64,000 nucleotides of DNA. Source: Mycolicibacterium baixiangningiae. Lineage in GTDB: Bacteria > Actinomycetota > Actinomycetes > Mycobacteriales > Mycobacteriaceae. Of the stretch, positions 46,668 to 54,116 are shown in pieces. Location of the stretch: the NCBI RefSeq assembly GCF_016313185.1, contig NZ_CP066218.1, positions 2,976,001-3,040,000 of the forward strand, in the 5' to 3' direction. Under the pieces are notes generated by a model. It was not told where the DNA came from. It saw nothing but the letters and a program-made list of their open reading frames with translations, and did not search any database. The position numbers and the translations under genes were made by a program. The stretch's first letter is position 1; each line of letters starts with the position of its first letter.

Positions 46668-48062
46668 CTAGCTGGGTATCGGGATCGGAGACGGGAGGGA
46701 CGGTGACTCCCGGAGTTCGTCGAGCAACTGCGCCGCGAGTTGCAGGACGGTGTCGTCGGTCAGGGCTGCGCCGAGCAGCATCGCGCTGGCGGGTCTGCCG
46801 TCGGCGGTCGTCCCCACCGGCACGGCGACCCCCAGCAGGTCGAGCAGGTTGCCGAAGTGGGTGTAGTGCCCCAGCACCGTGTTGGTCTCGATCGGGCGCT
46901 CGAGCACCTCGTCGACGGTGAACGTGGTGCCGATGGTCGGCACCACGAGTACGTCCATCCGCTGCCAGAGCCTGCCCACCACCGCCTTGAGTTCCTGTAG
47001 CGCCTGCAGTGCGGCGAATGCGTCGACAGCGCTGTAGCGGTGCCCGCCCCGCAGGATGTCACGTACCACCGGGTGAATCGAATCCGGTTGCGCCGCCAGG
47101 AAATCGGCGAACTCGACCAGTCGTTCGGCGACCCATGGGCCCTGATAGAGGAGCTCGCCGGCGGCCAGGAACGGCTCGAGCGAGACGTCGACCACGGTGT
47201 GCTGCCGAGCGACGTGCTCGCGGAAGGCGAGGTGGGCGTCGCACATCTCGGCGTCGCCGAAGAACTCGAGCTGCTCGACGGGCGGCAACCCCACCCGGAT
47301 GCCGGTGCCGTCGTGGCGTGGGCCGCGGTCACGCGACCACGGATCACCGTCGTCGCGGGCGATCATCACGTCGAGCACGCGGTGGACGTCGTCGATGCAC
47401 CCCGCCATCACGCTGAGGCAGTCCAGCGACTTGCACGCCGGAACCAGCCCCACCGTGCTGATCAGCCCGCGCGACGGTTTGCACCCGATGACCCCGTTCA
47501 GCGCGGCGGGCACCCGACCGGACCCGGCCGTGTCGGTCGCGACGGCGAACGGCACCTGCCCGAGCGCGACTGCCAGCGCCGACCCCGAACTCGATCCGCC
47601 GGAGATCAGCCCGCCGCCGTAGACGCTGCGCGGCACGGTGTAGGGGGTGCGGGTGCCGTTGAGCCCGGTGGCGAACTGGTCGAGGTTGGTCTTGCCGACG
47701 TACAGCGCACCGGCGTCGAGCAGTCGGCGGACCGCCGGCGCGGTCGAGGACGCGAGGTAGGCGTAGTCCGGGCAGGACAGCGTGGTGGGCACACCCTCGA
47801 CGTCGATGCTGTCCTTGACTCCGAACGGCACGCCGTAGAGCGGCAGCGTGCGGGCGTCGGGCCGTCGTTCGATGTCGGCGGCGGCCGCGAGCAGCTCGTC
47901 GCGCGGCACCGTCGACAGCCAGGTCCCGTCGTCGCCGCGGGCCGCGATCGCGTCGGCGACCCGCGCGGCGGTCTTGGTCGGGGAGCCGGTGCCACCGGCG
48001 TGGGACGCCAGGATCTCGGCAACCGACGGTCCGATCGAGGGGCCGCTCGTCTCACCAGGCAT
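46668..48062 (-). CDS. Allophanate hydrolase (AtzF-type amidase, no C-terminal domain)
   Basis: A 464-residue amidase-signature enzyme. The Ser-cisSer-Lys triad is in [35 protein letters not shown] and [20 protein letters not shown]. The closely conserved [20 protein letters not shown] and TYPE-like YSVYGGG context point to the allophanate-hydrolase branch that cleaves allophanate to ammonia and CO2. AtzF and DUR1,2 enzymes usually carry a further C-terminal domain of about 130 residues; this protein ends after the amidase fold ([12 protein letters not shown]). It is the first gene of the operon with BiuH and the permease. Confidence 0.86.
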   Translation of the reverse strand: MPGETSGPSIGPSVAEILASHAGGTGSPTKTAARVADAIAARGDDGTWLSTVPRDELLAAAADIERRPDARTLPLYGVPFGVKDSIDVEGVPTTLSCPDYAYLASSTAPAVRRLLDAGALYVGKTNLDQFATGLNGTRTPYTVPRSVYGGGLISGGSSSGSALAVALGQVPFAVATDTAGSGRVPAALNGVIGCKPSRGLISTVGLVPACKSLDCLSVMAGCIDDVHRVLDVMIARDDGDPWSRDRGPRHDGTGIRVGLPPVEQLEFFGDAEMCDAHLAFREHVARQHTVVDVSLEPFLAAGELLYQGPWVAERLVEFADFLAAQPDSIHPVVRDILRGGHRYSAVDAFAALQALQELKAVVGRLWQRMDVLVVPTIGTTFTVDEVLERPIETNTVLGHYTHFGNLLDLLGVAVPVGTTADGRPASAMLLGAALTDDTVLQLAAQLLDELRESPSLPSPIPIPS

Positions 48063-48254
48063 AACTGCCGATTGTCGACAGGCGGATGGCGTCCGCGCGT
48101 CGGTCGTGTGTCGATCGTGTTAGCAGCTCTGCGAAGCACTCTCCAAGCCGCGGACCGCGGCGGTGTGGGTACCGGCAATGCGGCCGCACATCCCGCCGCA
48201 GCGCGTCTGAGCAGTGATTCGACACCGGTAGCTGACACGTGTTCTAGTGCACAG

Positions 48255-48881
48255 GTGCTGGAGTACACCCACGTCGAGGGTCTGAGCTCGACGGACGTCG
48301 CCCGGCTGCGGGAGATCTACGAGCCGCTGACGGCGTCGGTACGCGCGTTGATCGACGCCACGATCCGCACTGAGACCGACGCCGAAACCGTGGCCGCCGC
48401 CAGGGCGGAGATCGACGCGGCCACCGCGCGCCTGCGGAGCAGGCAACTCGACGGGCCGTTCGGGGTGCAGTTCAGCTCCGACGGCGATCAGATGCCGTGG
48501 GGCAACCCCGTCGTCGGGGTGCGCAACCCGATCGCGCCGCCACTGGTCATCCACCGCGACGCGGACGATCGCGTCTCCTCGGACTTCCACCTGGGTGCGG
48601 CATACGAAGGTCCACCCGGACACGTGCACGGCGGGGTGGCCGCATTGGTGCTCGATCACGTACTGGGGGAGGCCGCGAGCGATGCGCGCACGCCGCGGCT
48701 CACCGGCACGATCACCATGCGCTATCTGCGCACCACCCGACTCGGCCGGTTGCACGCGGAGGCCCATATCTCGCGGGTCGACGGGGTCAAGGCGTTCGTC
48801 GTCGGCCACCTCGCCGACGAGGACGGCGTCACGGTCGAAGCCGAGGGTGTGTTCATCCAGCCCAGGTGGGCTCGGGGATAG
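48255..48881 (+). CDS. PaaI-type hotdog thioesterase
   Basis: A 208-residue protein with a helical N-terminus (REIYEPLTASVRALIDATIR) and a hotdog domain. GHVHGGVAALVLDHVLGEAA is the PaaI/4HBT active-site helix, followed by LTGTITMRYLRTTRLGRLHA and VEAEGVFIQPRW. It probably hydrolyses an acyl-CoA; the acyl group is unknown. GTG 48255 is the first start in frame. Its 3' end overlaps the convergent FUSC gene by 29 bp. Confidence 0.86.
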   Translation: MLEYTHVEGLSSTDVARLREIYEPLTASVRALIDATIRTETDAETVAAARAEIDAATARLRSRQLDGPFGVQFSSDGDQMPWGNPVVGVRNPIAPPLVIHRDADDRVSSDFHLGAAYEGPPGHVHGGVAALVLDHVLGEAASDARTPRLTGTITMRYLRTTRLGRLHAEAHISRVDGVKAFVVGHLADEDGVTVEAEGVFIQPRWARG

Positions 48882-50826
48882 GTGTGATCGCCGCGAGGCT
48901 GCGGGTGATCGCGGTCAGTTCGGTGACCAGCACGCGCGCGCCGCTGCTGCCCGCGGTCACCGTGTGTGCCACATCGCGCACGCGCCGGTCGGCCGCCATC
49001 AGCTCGGGCAGGTCCACCGTCCACAGCGCGGCCGGATTCGGCGGAGCCCCGCGCAGCGCGTCGACATAGTCGTCCACCGCGGCGACGAACTCGGGACTCA
49101 GCGTGACCGGTTGAACGGGCAGGCTGCTCTCCATCGTCGTGCACGCCCCGGTGATCGCGTTGAGCGCCGTCCGCAGGGATCGCAACCACTGCCGCTCCGT
49201 GGGGTCCTGCAACCGGGTCGCACCGGAGGCTGCTTCGAACGCCGCGCGGGCACGGAAGGCGCGCTGCCACGCCGCCGCGAGCGCATCCGCCGGCCGGTCG
49301 AGTTCGTGCACGAACGCGCGCACCACCATTGCCGCGTAGTCGATCTCGGTCATCAGCAGTTCACCGGCGCGCTGGCGCAGCCGGATCATCGCATCGTCGG
49401 GCAGCGTCACATGGGTGATCAGCGCCAGACCGCCGCCCATCGCGACCGCCACCAGCCGGTGGATCACCGCGGTGCCCTCGACCGGTTCGGCGATGCCGAG
49501 CAGGAACACCACCGCCGCGGCCAGCGCCGCACTCACCGCGATGTACCCGAAACCCCATACCGCGTAGGCCACTCCCACGAACGCCGCCGCGCTGGCCGCC
49601 GCCACCATGCCCGACGGCGGCCACAGCAGGCTGACCGCGGACGCCACCACGATTCCTCCGGCGAGGCCGGCCAGCCGGCCCGCGCACCGGGTGTAGGTGT
49701 GCGCGGTCTCCGGCCGCAGCACCAGCAGCACGGTCAGCGCGATCCAGTAAGGCTCGCTCAGATCGGCGAAACGCGCTGCCGCCACGCCGACCGCGGTGGC
49801 CGCCGAGAGCCGGACCGCGTGGCGCAGCACCGGTGAGGTCGACACCAGATGGCGGCGCAACACACCCGCCGAACCCGACAACGAACCTCGGAGGTCCGGT
49901 CCGCGCAGCCAGCCGAAGCGCAGCACCGCCGCTTCGTGCAGCTGTTCGGAGAACCGTTGGGCCGCATTGGCCCCCGGGCCTGTGACGGCCGCGGCCGCGG
50001 CATCGACGCGCTGTAGCGCGCGGTCGGCGCCGCGGTGTGCGGCAACCCCGTGCTCGGCGATCGCGTCGAGGAACTCCCCGGCAGCCGAAGACAGCTCGGT
50101 CAGATCGGCATCGGTGCGGCGCAGCGCCACCAGGGTGGCGGCGATCCGTTCGGGCAGTTGGTAACCCAGCTGATACGCCTTCGGGCGCTGGTGTTGCGGG
50201 ATGTTGCTGAACACCTCCCGCAGCCACGCCAGCTGTGCCGGGTCGAGCGGCGTCTCGGTGTCCACCGCCAGGTTCCTGGCGTCCTGCGCGAGCGACCGGT
50301 GGGCGCGGGTGAGCGCGTGCTGCTGGGCGCGCCACCGTTGCGGCGGACGCAGCCAGACCAGACCTGCCTGTACCAGACCCGTGGCCACCGTCAACGCCGT
50401 CGTGGCCGCGACCGCGGGGAGCGACATCGACTCCGGCGGGGTGATCACCAGCAGACCCGCCGCGGCGGCGGCCACAAAACCGGCGTTGGCGCCCAGCGCC
50501 CACTGCATACCCGCGAGGAAACACCAACCCGCGACCACGGCCACGAACACCGCGTCGTAGTCGGTGGTCAGCGAGCCCAGCAGGGCGGCGGCGCCCACCT
50601 CGGCCGACGCGATGACGACGATGGGCAGCCGCCGACCCGGGGTGTCCTGCAGCGCGATGGCACCGGTGATGATGCCGGCGCCGGCGGTCCACATCGCGGC
50701 GGTCGGCGAAATCCAGTACAGCGCTGCGGCAGTCAGCGCGAGTACGCCGAGCAGGCTGCGGACCACCGCACCGACTCCCGGCGTGGTCAGCCGAACCGTG
50801 TCCATCATCCGGCTGTCGACGTGCAC
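48853..50826 (-). CDS. FUSC-family inner membrane protein
   Basis: A 657-residue protein with two hydrophobic blocks of about five to six helices each (residues of about 15-160 and 340-480) separated by a soluble helical region, and a long C-terminal cytosolic part. TAAMWTAGAGIITGAIALQD and SEPYWIALTVLLVLRPETAH are the paired FUSC signatures found in YccS/aromatic-acid exporters. The likely role is efflux of small organic acids. Start candidates are GTG 50826 or the ATG pair at 50808/50805. Confidence 0.85.
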   Translation of the reverse strand: MHVDSRMMDTVRLTTPGVGAVVRSLLGVLALTAAALYWISPTAAMWTAGAGIITGAIALQDTPGRRLPIVVIASAEVGAAALLGSLTTDYDAVFVAVVAGWCFLAGMQWALGANAGFVAAAAAGLLVITPPESMSLPAVAATTALTVATGLVQAGLVWLRPPQRWRAQQHALTRAHRSLAQDARNLAVDTETPLDPAQLAWLREVFSNIPQHQRPKAYQLGYQLPERIAATLVALRRTDADLTELSSAAGEFLDAIAEHGVAAHRGADRALQRVDAAAAAVTGPGANAAQRFSEQLHEAAVLRFGWLRGPDLRGSLSGSAGVLRRHLVSTSPVLRHAVRLSAATAVGVAAARFADLSEPYWIALTVLLVLRPETAHTYTRCAGRLAGLAGGIVVASAVSLLWPPSGMVAAASAAAFVGVAYAVWGFGYIAVSAALAAAVVFLLGIAEPVEGTAVIHRLVAVAMGGGLALITHVTLPDDAMIRLRQRAGELLMTEIDYAAMVVRAFVHELDRPADALAAAWQRAFRARAAFEAASGATRLQDPTERQWLRSLRTALNAITGACTTMESSLPVQPVTLSPEFVAAVDDYVDALRGAPPNPAALWTVDLPELMAADRRVRDVAHTVTAGSSGARVLVTELTAITRSLAAITPIPEPTWAG

Positions 50827-50890
50827 GCGACCATTCTCCCCCCGTGAAGCCGACGGCCCCGATGTGACTCGCGCGAGGCCGCGAAGTCAG

Positions 50891-50896
50891 TAGGTT
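50891..50896 (+). promoter_or_regulatory. Leaderless -10 for the EthD-like gene
   Basis: TAGGTT, then 6 nt, then GTG 50903. There is no Shine-Dalgarno sequence, so the message probably starts at the GTG. Confidence 0.5.
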
Positions 50897-50902
50897 GCAC
50901 AG

Positions 50903-51607
50903 GTGGAAAAAGTCATGATCACGCTGCGCTCACCGGACGCCGACGACACCTGGTGTACCCGGTTGCGCGCCGAGGTGACTCCTCGGCTCCTGGACCTGGG
51001 CGTGCCGGGACTGACGGTCAACGTCCGCGACGCGCCGGTCCGGGAGTCGATGATGACGCTGACGACCCTCGATCCGCCGGTGGTGGCCGTGGTGAGCCTG
51101 TGGACGCAGCAGTCCTACGGCGCTGACGTCCGCGGCGCCGTCGACGTGCTGAGCCCCGAATGCGATTCGGTGGCGGCCTATCTGGTGACCGAGTCGGTGC
51201 CACTGGCCGCGCCGGCCACCGAACCGGGCGCGCGCACCGAGGGGCTGGCGAACATCGCGCTGCTGCGGCGGCCGGACGACCTCGACGAGCCGACGTGGCG
51301 CAGCCGTTGGCATCTGGACCACACGCCGGTGGCGATCGCCACGCAGGCCACGTTCGGTTACGTCCAGAACACCGTCGTGGGCGCCCTCACCGACGACGCA
51401 CCGGTCATCGCCGCGATCGTCGAGGAGCTCTTTCCCCTTGCCGCGGTGTCGGATTTGCACGCGTTCTTCGGTGCGGCCGACGACGCCGATCTGACCGACC
51501 GTATGCAGCGGATGCTGGCCAGCACGGAATCGTTCGGCGCGAACCGGAACATCGACACGGTGCCCACCAGTCGCTACGTCATGCGCAGTCCATTCGCGGC
51601 GGGCTGA
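50903..51607 (+). CDS. EthD-domain (dimeric alpha-beta barrel) protein
   Basis: A 234-residue protein with ferredoxin-like folds of the EthD/dimeric alpha-beta barrel type. VAAYLVTESVPLAAPATEP, ALLRRPDDLDEPTWRSRWHL and DHTPVAIATQATFGYVQNTV carry the EthD-like pattern R-P-D-xx-W-xx-H-xx-H-TP. Function is unknown; relatives act in degradation of ethers or polyketide cyclisation. It lies 15 bp before the enoyl-CoA hydratase, but each gene has its own leaderless promoter. Confidence 0.75.
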   Translation: MEKVMITLRSPDADDTWCTRLRAEVTPRLLDLGVPGLTVNVRDAPVRESMMTLTTLDPPVVAVVSLWTQQSYGADVRGAVDVLSPECDSVAAYLVTESVPLAAPATEPGARTEGLANIALLRRPDDLDEPTWRSRWHLDHTPVAIATQATFGYVQNTVVGALTDDAPVIAAIVEELFPLAAVSDLHAFFGAADDADLTDRMQRMLASTESFGANRNIDTVPTSRYVMRSPFAAG

Positions 51608-51610
51608 CGT

Positions 51611-51616
51611 TACGCT
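51611..51616 (+). promoter_or_regulatory. Leaderless -10 for the enoyl-CoA hydratase gene
   Basis: TACGCT, then 6 nt, then GTG 51623, directly after the stop of the EthD-like gene. Confidence 0.5.
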
Positions 51617-51622
51617 GCTGCG

Positions 51623-52381
51623 GTGACCCTGCAGATCAGCGACTCCGACGGGGTGCGCACCGTCACGCTCGACCGGCCAGAGGCGCTCAACGCCTTCAAC
51701 GAGGCCCTCTACGACGCGGCCACGGTGGCGCTGCGGGAGGCCGACGCGGACCCTTCGGTGGCGGTGGTGCTGCTCACCGGCGCCGGTCGCGCGTTCAGCG
51801 CCGGCAACGACCTCAAGGAGATGGCCGCCCGGGTCACCGATCCGGACTTCCAGCCGGGGGAGCATGGTTTCCCCGGACTCATGGACGCGCTGCTCGACCT
51901 GCGGAAGCCGTTGCTGTGCGCGGTCAACGGCCTCGCCGTGGGCATCGGCACCACCATCCTCGGGTACGCCGATCTGGTGTTCATGTCGACGACGGCGCGG
52001 TTGAAGTGTCCGTTCACCAGCCTGGGCGTGGCACCGGAGGCGGCGTCGTCCTACCTGCTGCCACAGCTGATGGGCCGGCAGAACGCGGCCTGGCTGCTGA
52101 TGTCCTCGGAGTGGCTGTCGGCCACCGACGCGCAGCGGACGGGGATCGCCTGGCAGGTGTGCGAACCGGATGAGCTGCTCGAGGAGGCCCGACGGCACGC
52201 CGACGTCCTCGCCTCGCGCCCGATCTCGAGCCTGATGGCGGTCAAACAGACCATCGTCGAGCCGACGCGGGCCGAGGTGAAGGCCGCGATCGCCCGGGAG
52301 TACGCCCAGTTCGAGGTGCTGTTGGGCAGTGCGGCCAATACGGATGCCCTCGCCGCCTTCTCCGACCGCGGGCAGGGCTGA
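51623..52381 (+). CDS. Enoyl-CoA hydratase/isomerase family protein
   Basis: A 252-residue crotonase-fold protein. The oxyanion-hole segments are VLLTGAGRAFSAGNDLKEMA and LCAVNGLAVGIGTTILGYAD. The two usual catalytic Glu positions read differently: the second (CPFTSLGVAPEAASSYLL) keeps an E, the first is replaced in GIGTTILGYAD. That pattern suits an isomerase or another crotonase activity rather than a standard hydratase. It converges with bfd 8 bp downstream. Confidence 0.87.
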   Translation: MTLQISDSDGVRTVTLDRPEALNAFNEALYDAATVALREADADPSVAVVLLTGAGRAFSAGNDLKEMAARVTDPDFQPGEHGFPGLMDALLDLRKPLLCAVNGLAVGIGTTILGYADLVFMSTTARLKCPFTSLGVAPEAASSYLLPQLMGRQNAAWLLMSSEWLSATDAQRTGIAWQVCEPDELLEEARRHADVLASRPISSLMAVKQTIVEPTRAEVKAAIAREYAQFEVLLGSAANTDALAAFSDRGQG

Positions 52382-52389
52382 GCGGACCC

Positions 52390-52596
52390 TCAGGCGCGTG
52401 ACGGGCAACCGTTGAACTGCGCGGGGCACCCGCTGACGTGGTGGGCATCGAGGATCGCCCGCAGCGTGCGGCGGCACCGGCCGCAATCGCTGCCCGCCCC
52501 GCAGGCCTCCGCGATCTCCTTCGACGTGGAGGCGCCTGCGGCGACGACGTCGTTGACCACGTGACTGGTCACTCCCATGCACAGGCAGACGAACAC
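52390..52596 (-). CDS. bfd: Bacterioferritin-associated ferredoxin
   Basis: Bfd is a small [2Fe-2S] protein that reduces the ferric core of bacterioferritin to release iron. The 68-residue product has the four ligands in FVCLCMGVTSHVVNDVV and CGAGSDCGRCRRTL, plus extra Cys near the C-terminus (SGCPAQFNGCPS). It starts at GTG 52596, 13 bp after the stop of the next gene upstream, and lies 0.9 kb from bfrA. It is presumably expressed when iron is low, in agreement with the IdeR-like box before the upstream gene. Confidence 0.92.
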   Translation of the reverse strand: MFVCLCMGVTSHVVNDVVAAGASTSKEIAEACGAGSDCGRCRRTLRAILDAHHVSGCPAQFNGCPSRA

Positions 52597-52609
52597 GGCC
52601 GGACCCCCG

Positions 52610-53242
52610 CTATCCCTCGTCGTCCACGGCCATGATGTGGGCGAGCTTGCCCACGAACAGGGTGGGGTAGGCGCCGAGGCCGGCCCGCGACATCCATTCC
52701 GCGGAGGCGTCCGGGTGGTCGATCCACTGCCGGGCGCTGCGCTCGTCATCGATCTCCTGCAGGATCATCACTTCCTGCCCGTCGTCGAGGGCCTGGTAGA
52801 CCCACAGCTTGCGGACACCGGCCTCTGCGAACCGGTCCAGCCCGTCGTGCAGCTTGACCATGAGCGCCTGCACATCGTCGACGGCGGCCATCGCGCCGAC
52901 GATGACGCCGGCGACGTGGCGCTCTGAGGAGGGCCCGTCCAAGTCGATCTTCTCGACGACCTCGCCGCCGAACACCGGGGGAATGTCGTCGACGCCGGCG
53001 ATGTCGAACCATTCGAATATCGCGGGGGAACGCACGATGTCCCGCACCGATCTGGGATGCCGAATGCCGATCGTCGTCAATATTCGGCCCGGCTCCCATA
53101 TGGATTTGTAAACCACCACATGATGCGCGCCGATGGAATTCAGACCGGCTTTCTTCGTTTCGAGCCACGCCCACATTCGCTCGGGATCGCTGACGCGGAA
53201 ATCGCACGCGAGAATAAATGAGTGGAGGTCATACTCACCCAT
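52610..53242 (-). CDS. Rv1874-type conserved protein upstream of bfd
   Basis: A 210-residue soluble protein without a known catalytic motif. EYDLHSFILACDFRVSDPER and TTIGIRHPRSVRDIVRSPAI at the N-terminal half, and ALDDGQEVMILQEIDDERSA in the second half, suggest two dimeric alpha-beta barrel-like repeats. It is positioned like M. tuberculosis Rv1874 next to bfrA. ATG 53242 follows AGGAAAC. An IdeR-like box lies 35-53 bp upstream and bfd follows 13 bp downstream, so it is probably part of the iron-release response. Confidence 0.78.
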   Translation of the reverse strand: MGEYDLHSFILACDFRVSDPERMWAWLETKKAGLNSIGAHHVVVYKSIWEPGRILTTIGIRHPRSVRDIVRSPAIFEWFDIAGVDDIPPVFGGEVVEKIDLDGPSSERHVAGVIVGAMAAVDDVQALMVKLHDGLDRFAEAGVRKLWVYQALDDGQEVMILQEIDDERSARQWIDHPDASAEWMSRAGLGAYPTLFVGKLAHIMAVDDEG

Positions 53243-53276
53243 TGTTTCCTGCCTGCCAGAGGTCCGCGTCCGCATG

Positions 53277-53295
53277 TTAGTGCAGTCTAACCTTA
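53277..53295. promoter_or_regulatory. IdeR-like iron box
   Basis: TTAGTGCAGTCTAACCTTA matches the 19-bp mycobacterial iron box TTAGGTTAGGCTAACCTAA at 14 positions. An overlapping inverted repeat CTAAC-CTTA-GTTAG follows (53287-53300). It sits between the bfd-side genes and bfrA, closer to the former. Confidence 0.6.
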
Positions 53296-53482
53296 GTTAG
53301 GACAGGCAGTCCAGAGAACCTGGCACGCGATGCCCGCAGCAACCTCCACCGGTGGACAGGTGCGCTCAAAACACCCCGCTATCAAGCGAAACGAGTCGCT
53401 CTCGTCGTGCTTAAGCGCTAGATTGCAGGGGTACGGCAAGCACTGAGACCCGAGCGGCCACCACGGTCTTGAGGAGAGGTCC

Positions 53483-53962
53483 ATGCAAGGCGATCCCGAT
53501 GTCCTGAAATTGCTCAACGAGCAGTTGACAAGCGAATTGACGGCGATCAACCAGTATTTCCTCCATTCGAAGATGCAGGACAGCTGGGGCTTCACCGAAT
53601 TGGCGAGTCACACGCGTGATGAATCGTTCGACGAAATGCGCCACGCGGAGGCGATTACCGATCGAATCCTTCTCCTCGACGGACTGCCGAATTATCAACG
53701 GCTGTTCTCGTTACGGGTGGGGCAGACCCTCAGGGAGCAATTCGAGGCCGATCTGGCAATCGAATACGAGGTGGTCACCCGGCTCAAGCCCGGCATCATC
53801 ATGTGCCGCGAGAAGGGTGACGCCACCACGGCCACGCTGTTCGAGAAGATCCTCGCCGACGAGGAGAGTCACATCGACTATCTCGAGACACAGCTGGAGC
53901 TGATGGACAAGCTCGGCGAGCAGCTCTACGCGGCGCAGTGCGTCTCGCGCCCTCCGCAATAA
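53483..53962 (+). CDS. bfrA: Bacterioferritin BfrA
   Basis: Bacterioferritin is a 24-subunit haem-containing iron store. The 159-residue protein has the ferroxidase ligands in LTSELTAINQYFLHSKMQD, DEMRHAEAITDRILLLDG, IEYEVVTRLKPGI and ADEESHIDYLETQLELMD; the Met of DEMRHAE is the usual haem ligand. GGAGAGG precedes the ATG. bfd and an IdeR-like box are divergent to its left, a strong terminator lies to its right. Confidence 0.97.
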   Translation: MQGDPDVLKLLNEQLTSELTAINQYFLHSKMQDSWGFTELASHTRDESFDEMRHAEAITDRILLLDGLPNYQRLFSLRVGQTLREQFEADLAIEYEVVTRLKPGIIMCREKGDATTATLFEKILADEESHIDYLETQLELMDKLGEQLYAAQCVSRPPQ

Positions 53963-53984
53963 CCTGTGCACCGCCGTACTGACT

Positions 53985-54021
53985 GACCCGCGCCGTTCCG
54001 GGGTAACCCGAGGCGCGGGTC
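53985..54021 (+). terminator. Terminator hairpin after bfrA
   Basis: GACCCGCGCC and GGCGCGGGTC form a perfect 10-bp stem with an inner GGG/CCC pairing in the loop, followed by GGTTTGTGTTC, which is moderately T-rich. It starts 22 bp after the bfrA stop. Confidence 0.8.
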
Positions 54022-54116
54022 GGTTTGTGTTCGAGGTCACCTCGGGAATGAACCGGCCCGCCGTAACTTTTATAGCCTAGCTAACGATGTAGCGTTCGGC
54101 GTCACGAGAGGCAGGC

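Noticed and set aside
54070..54090. Possible second iron box upstream of the MFS gene (TAGCCTAGCTAAC)
   Set aside because: Only the GCTAAC core agrees with the IdeR consensus; the other half does not match.
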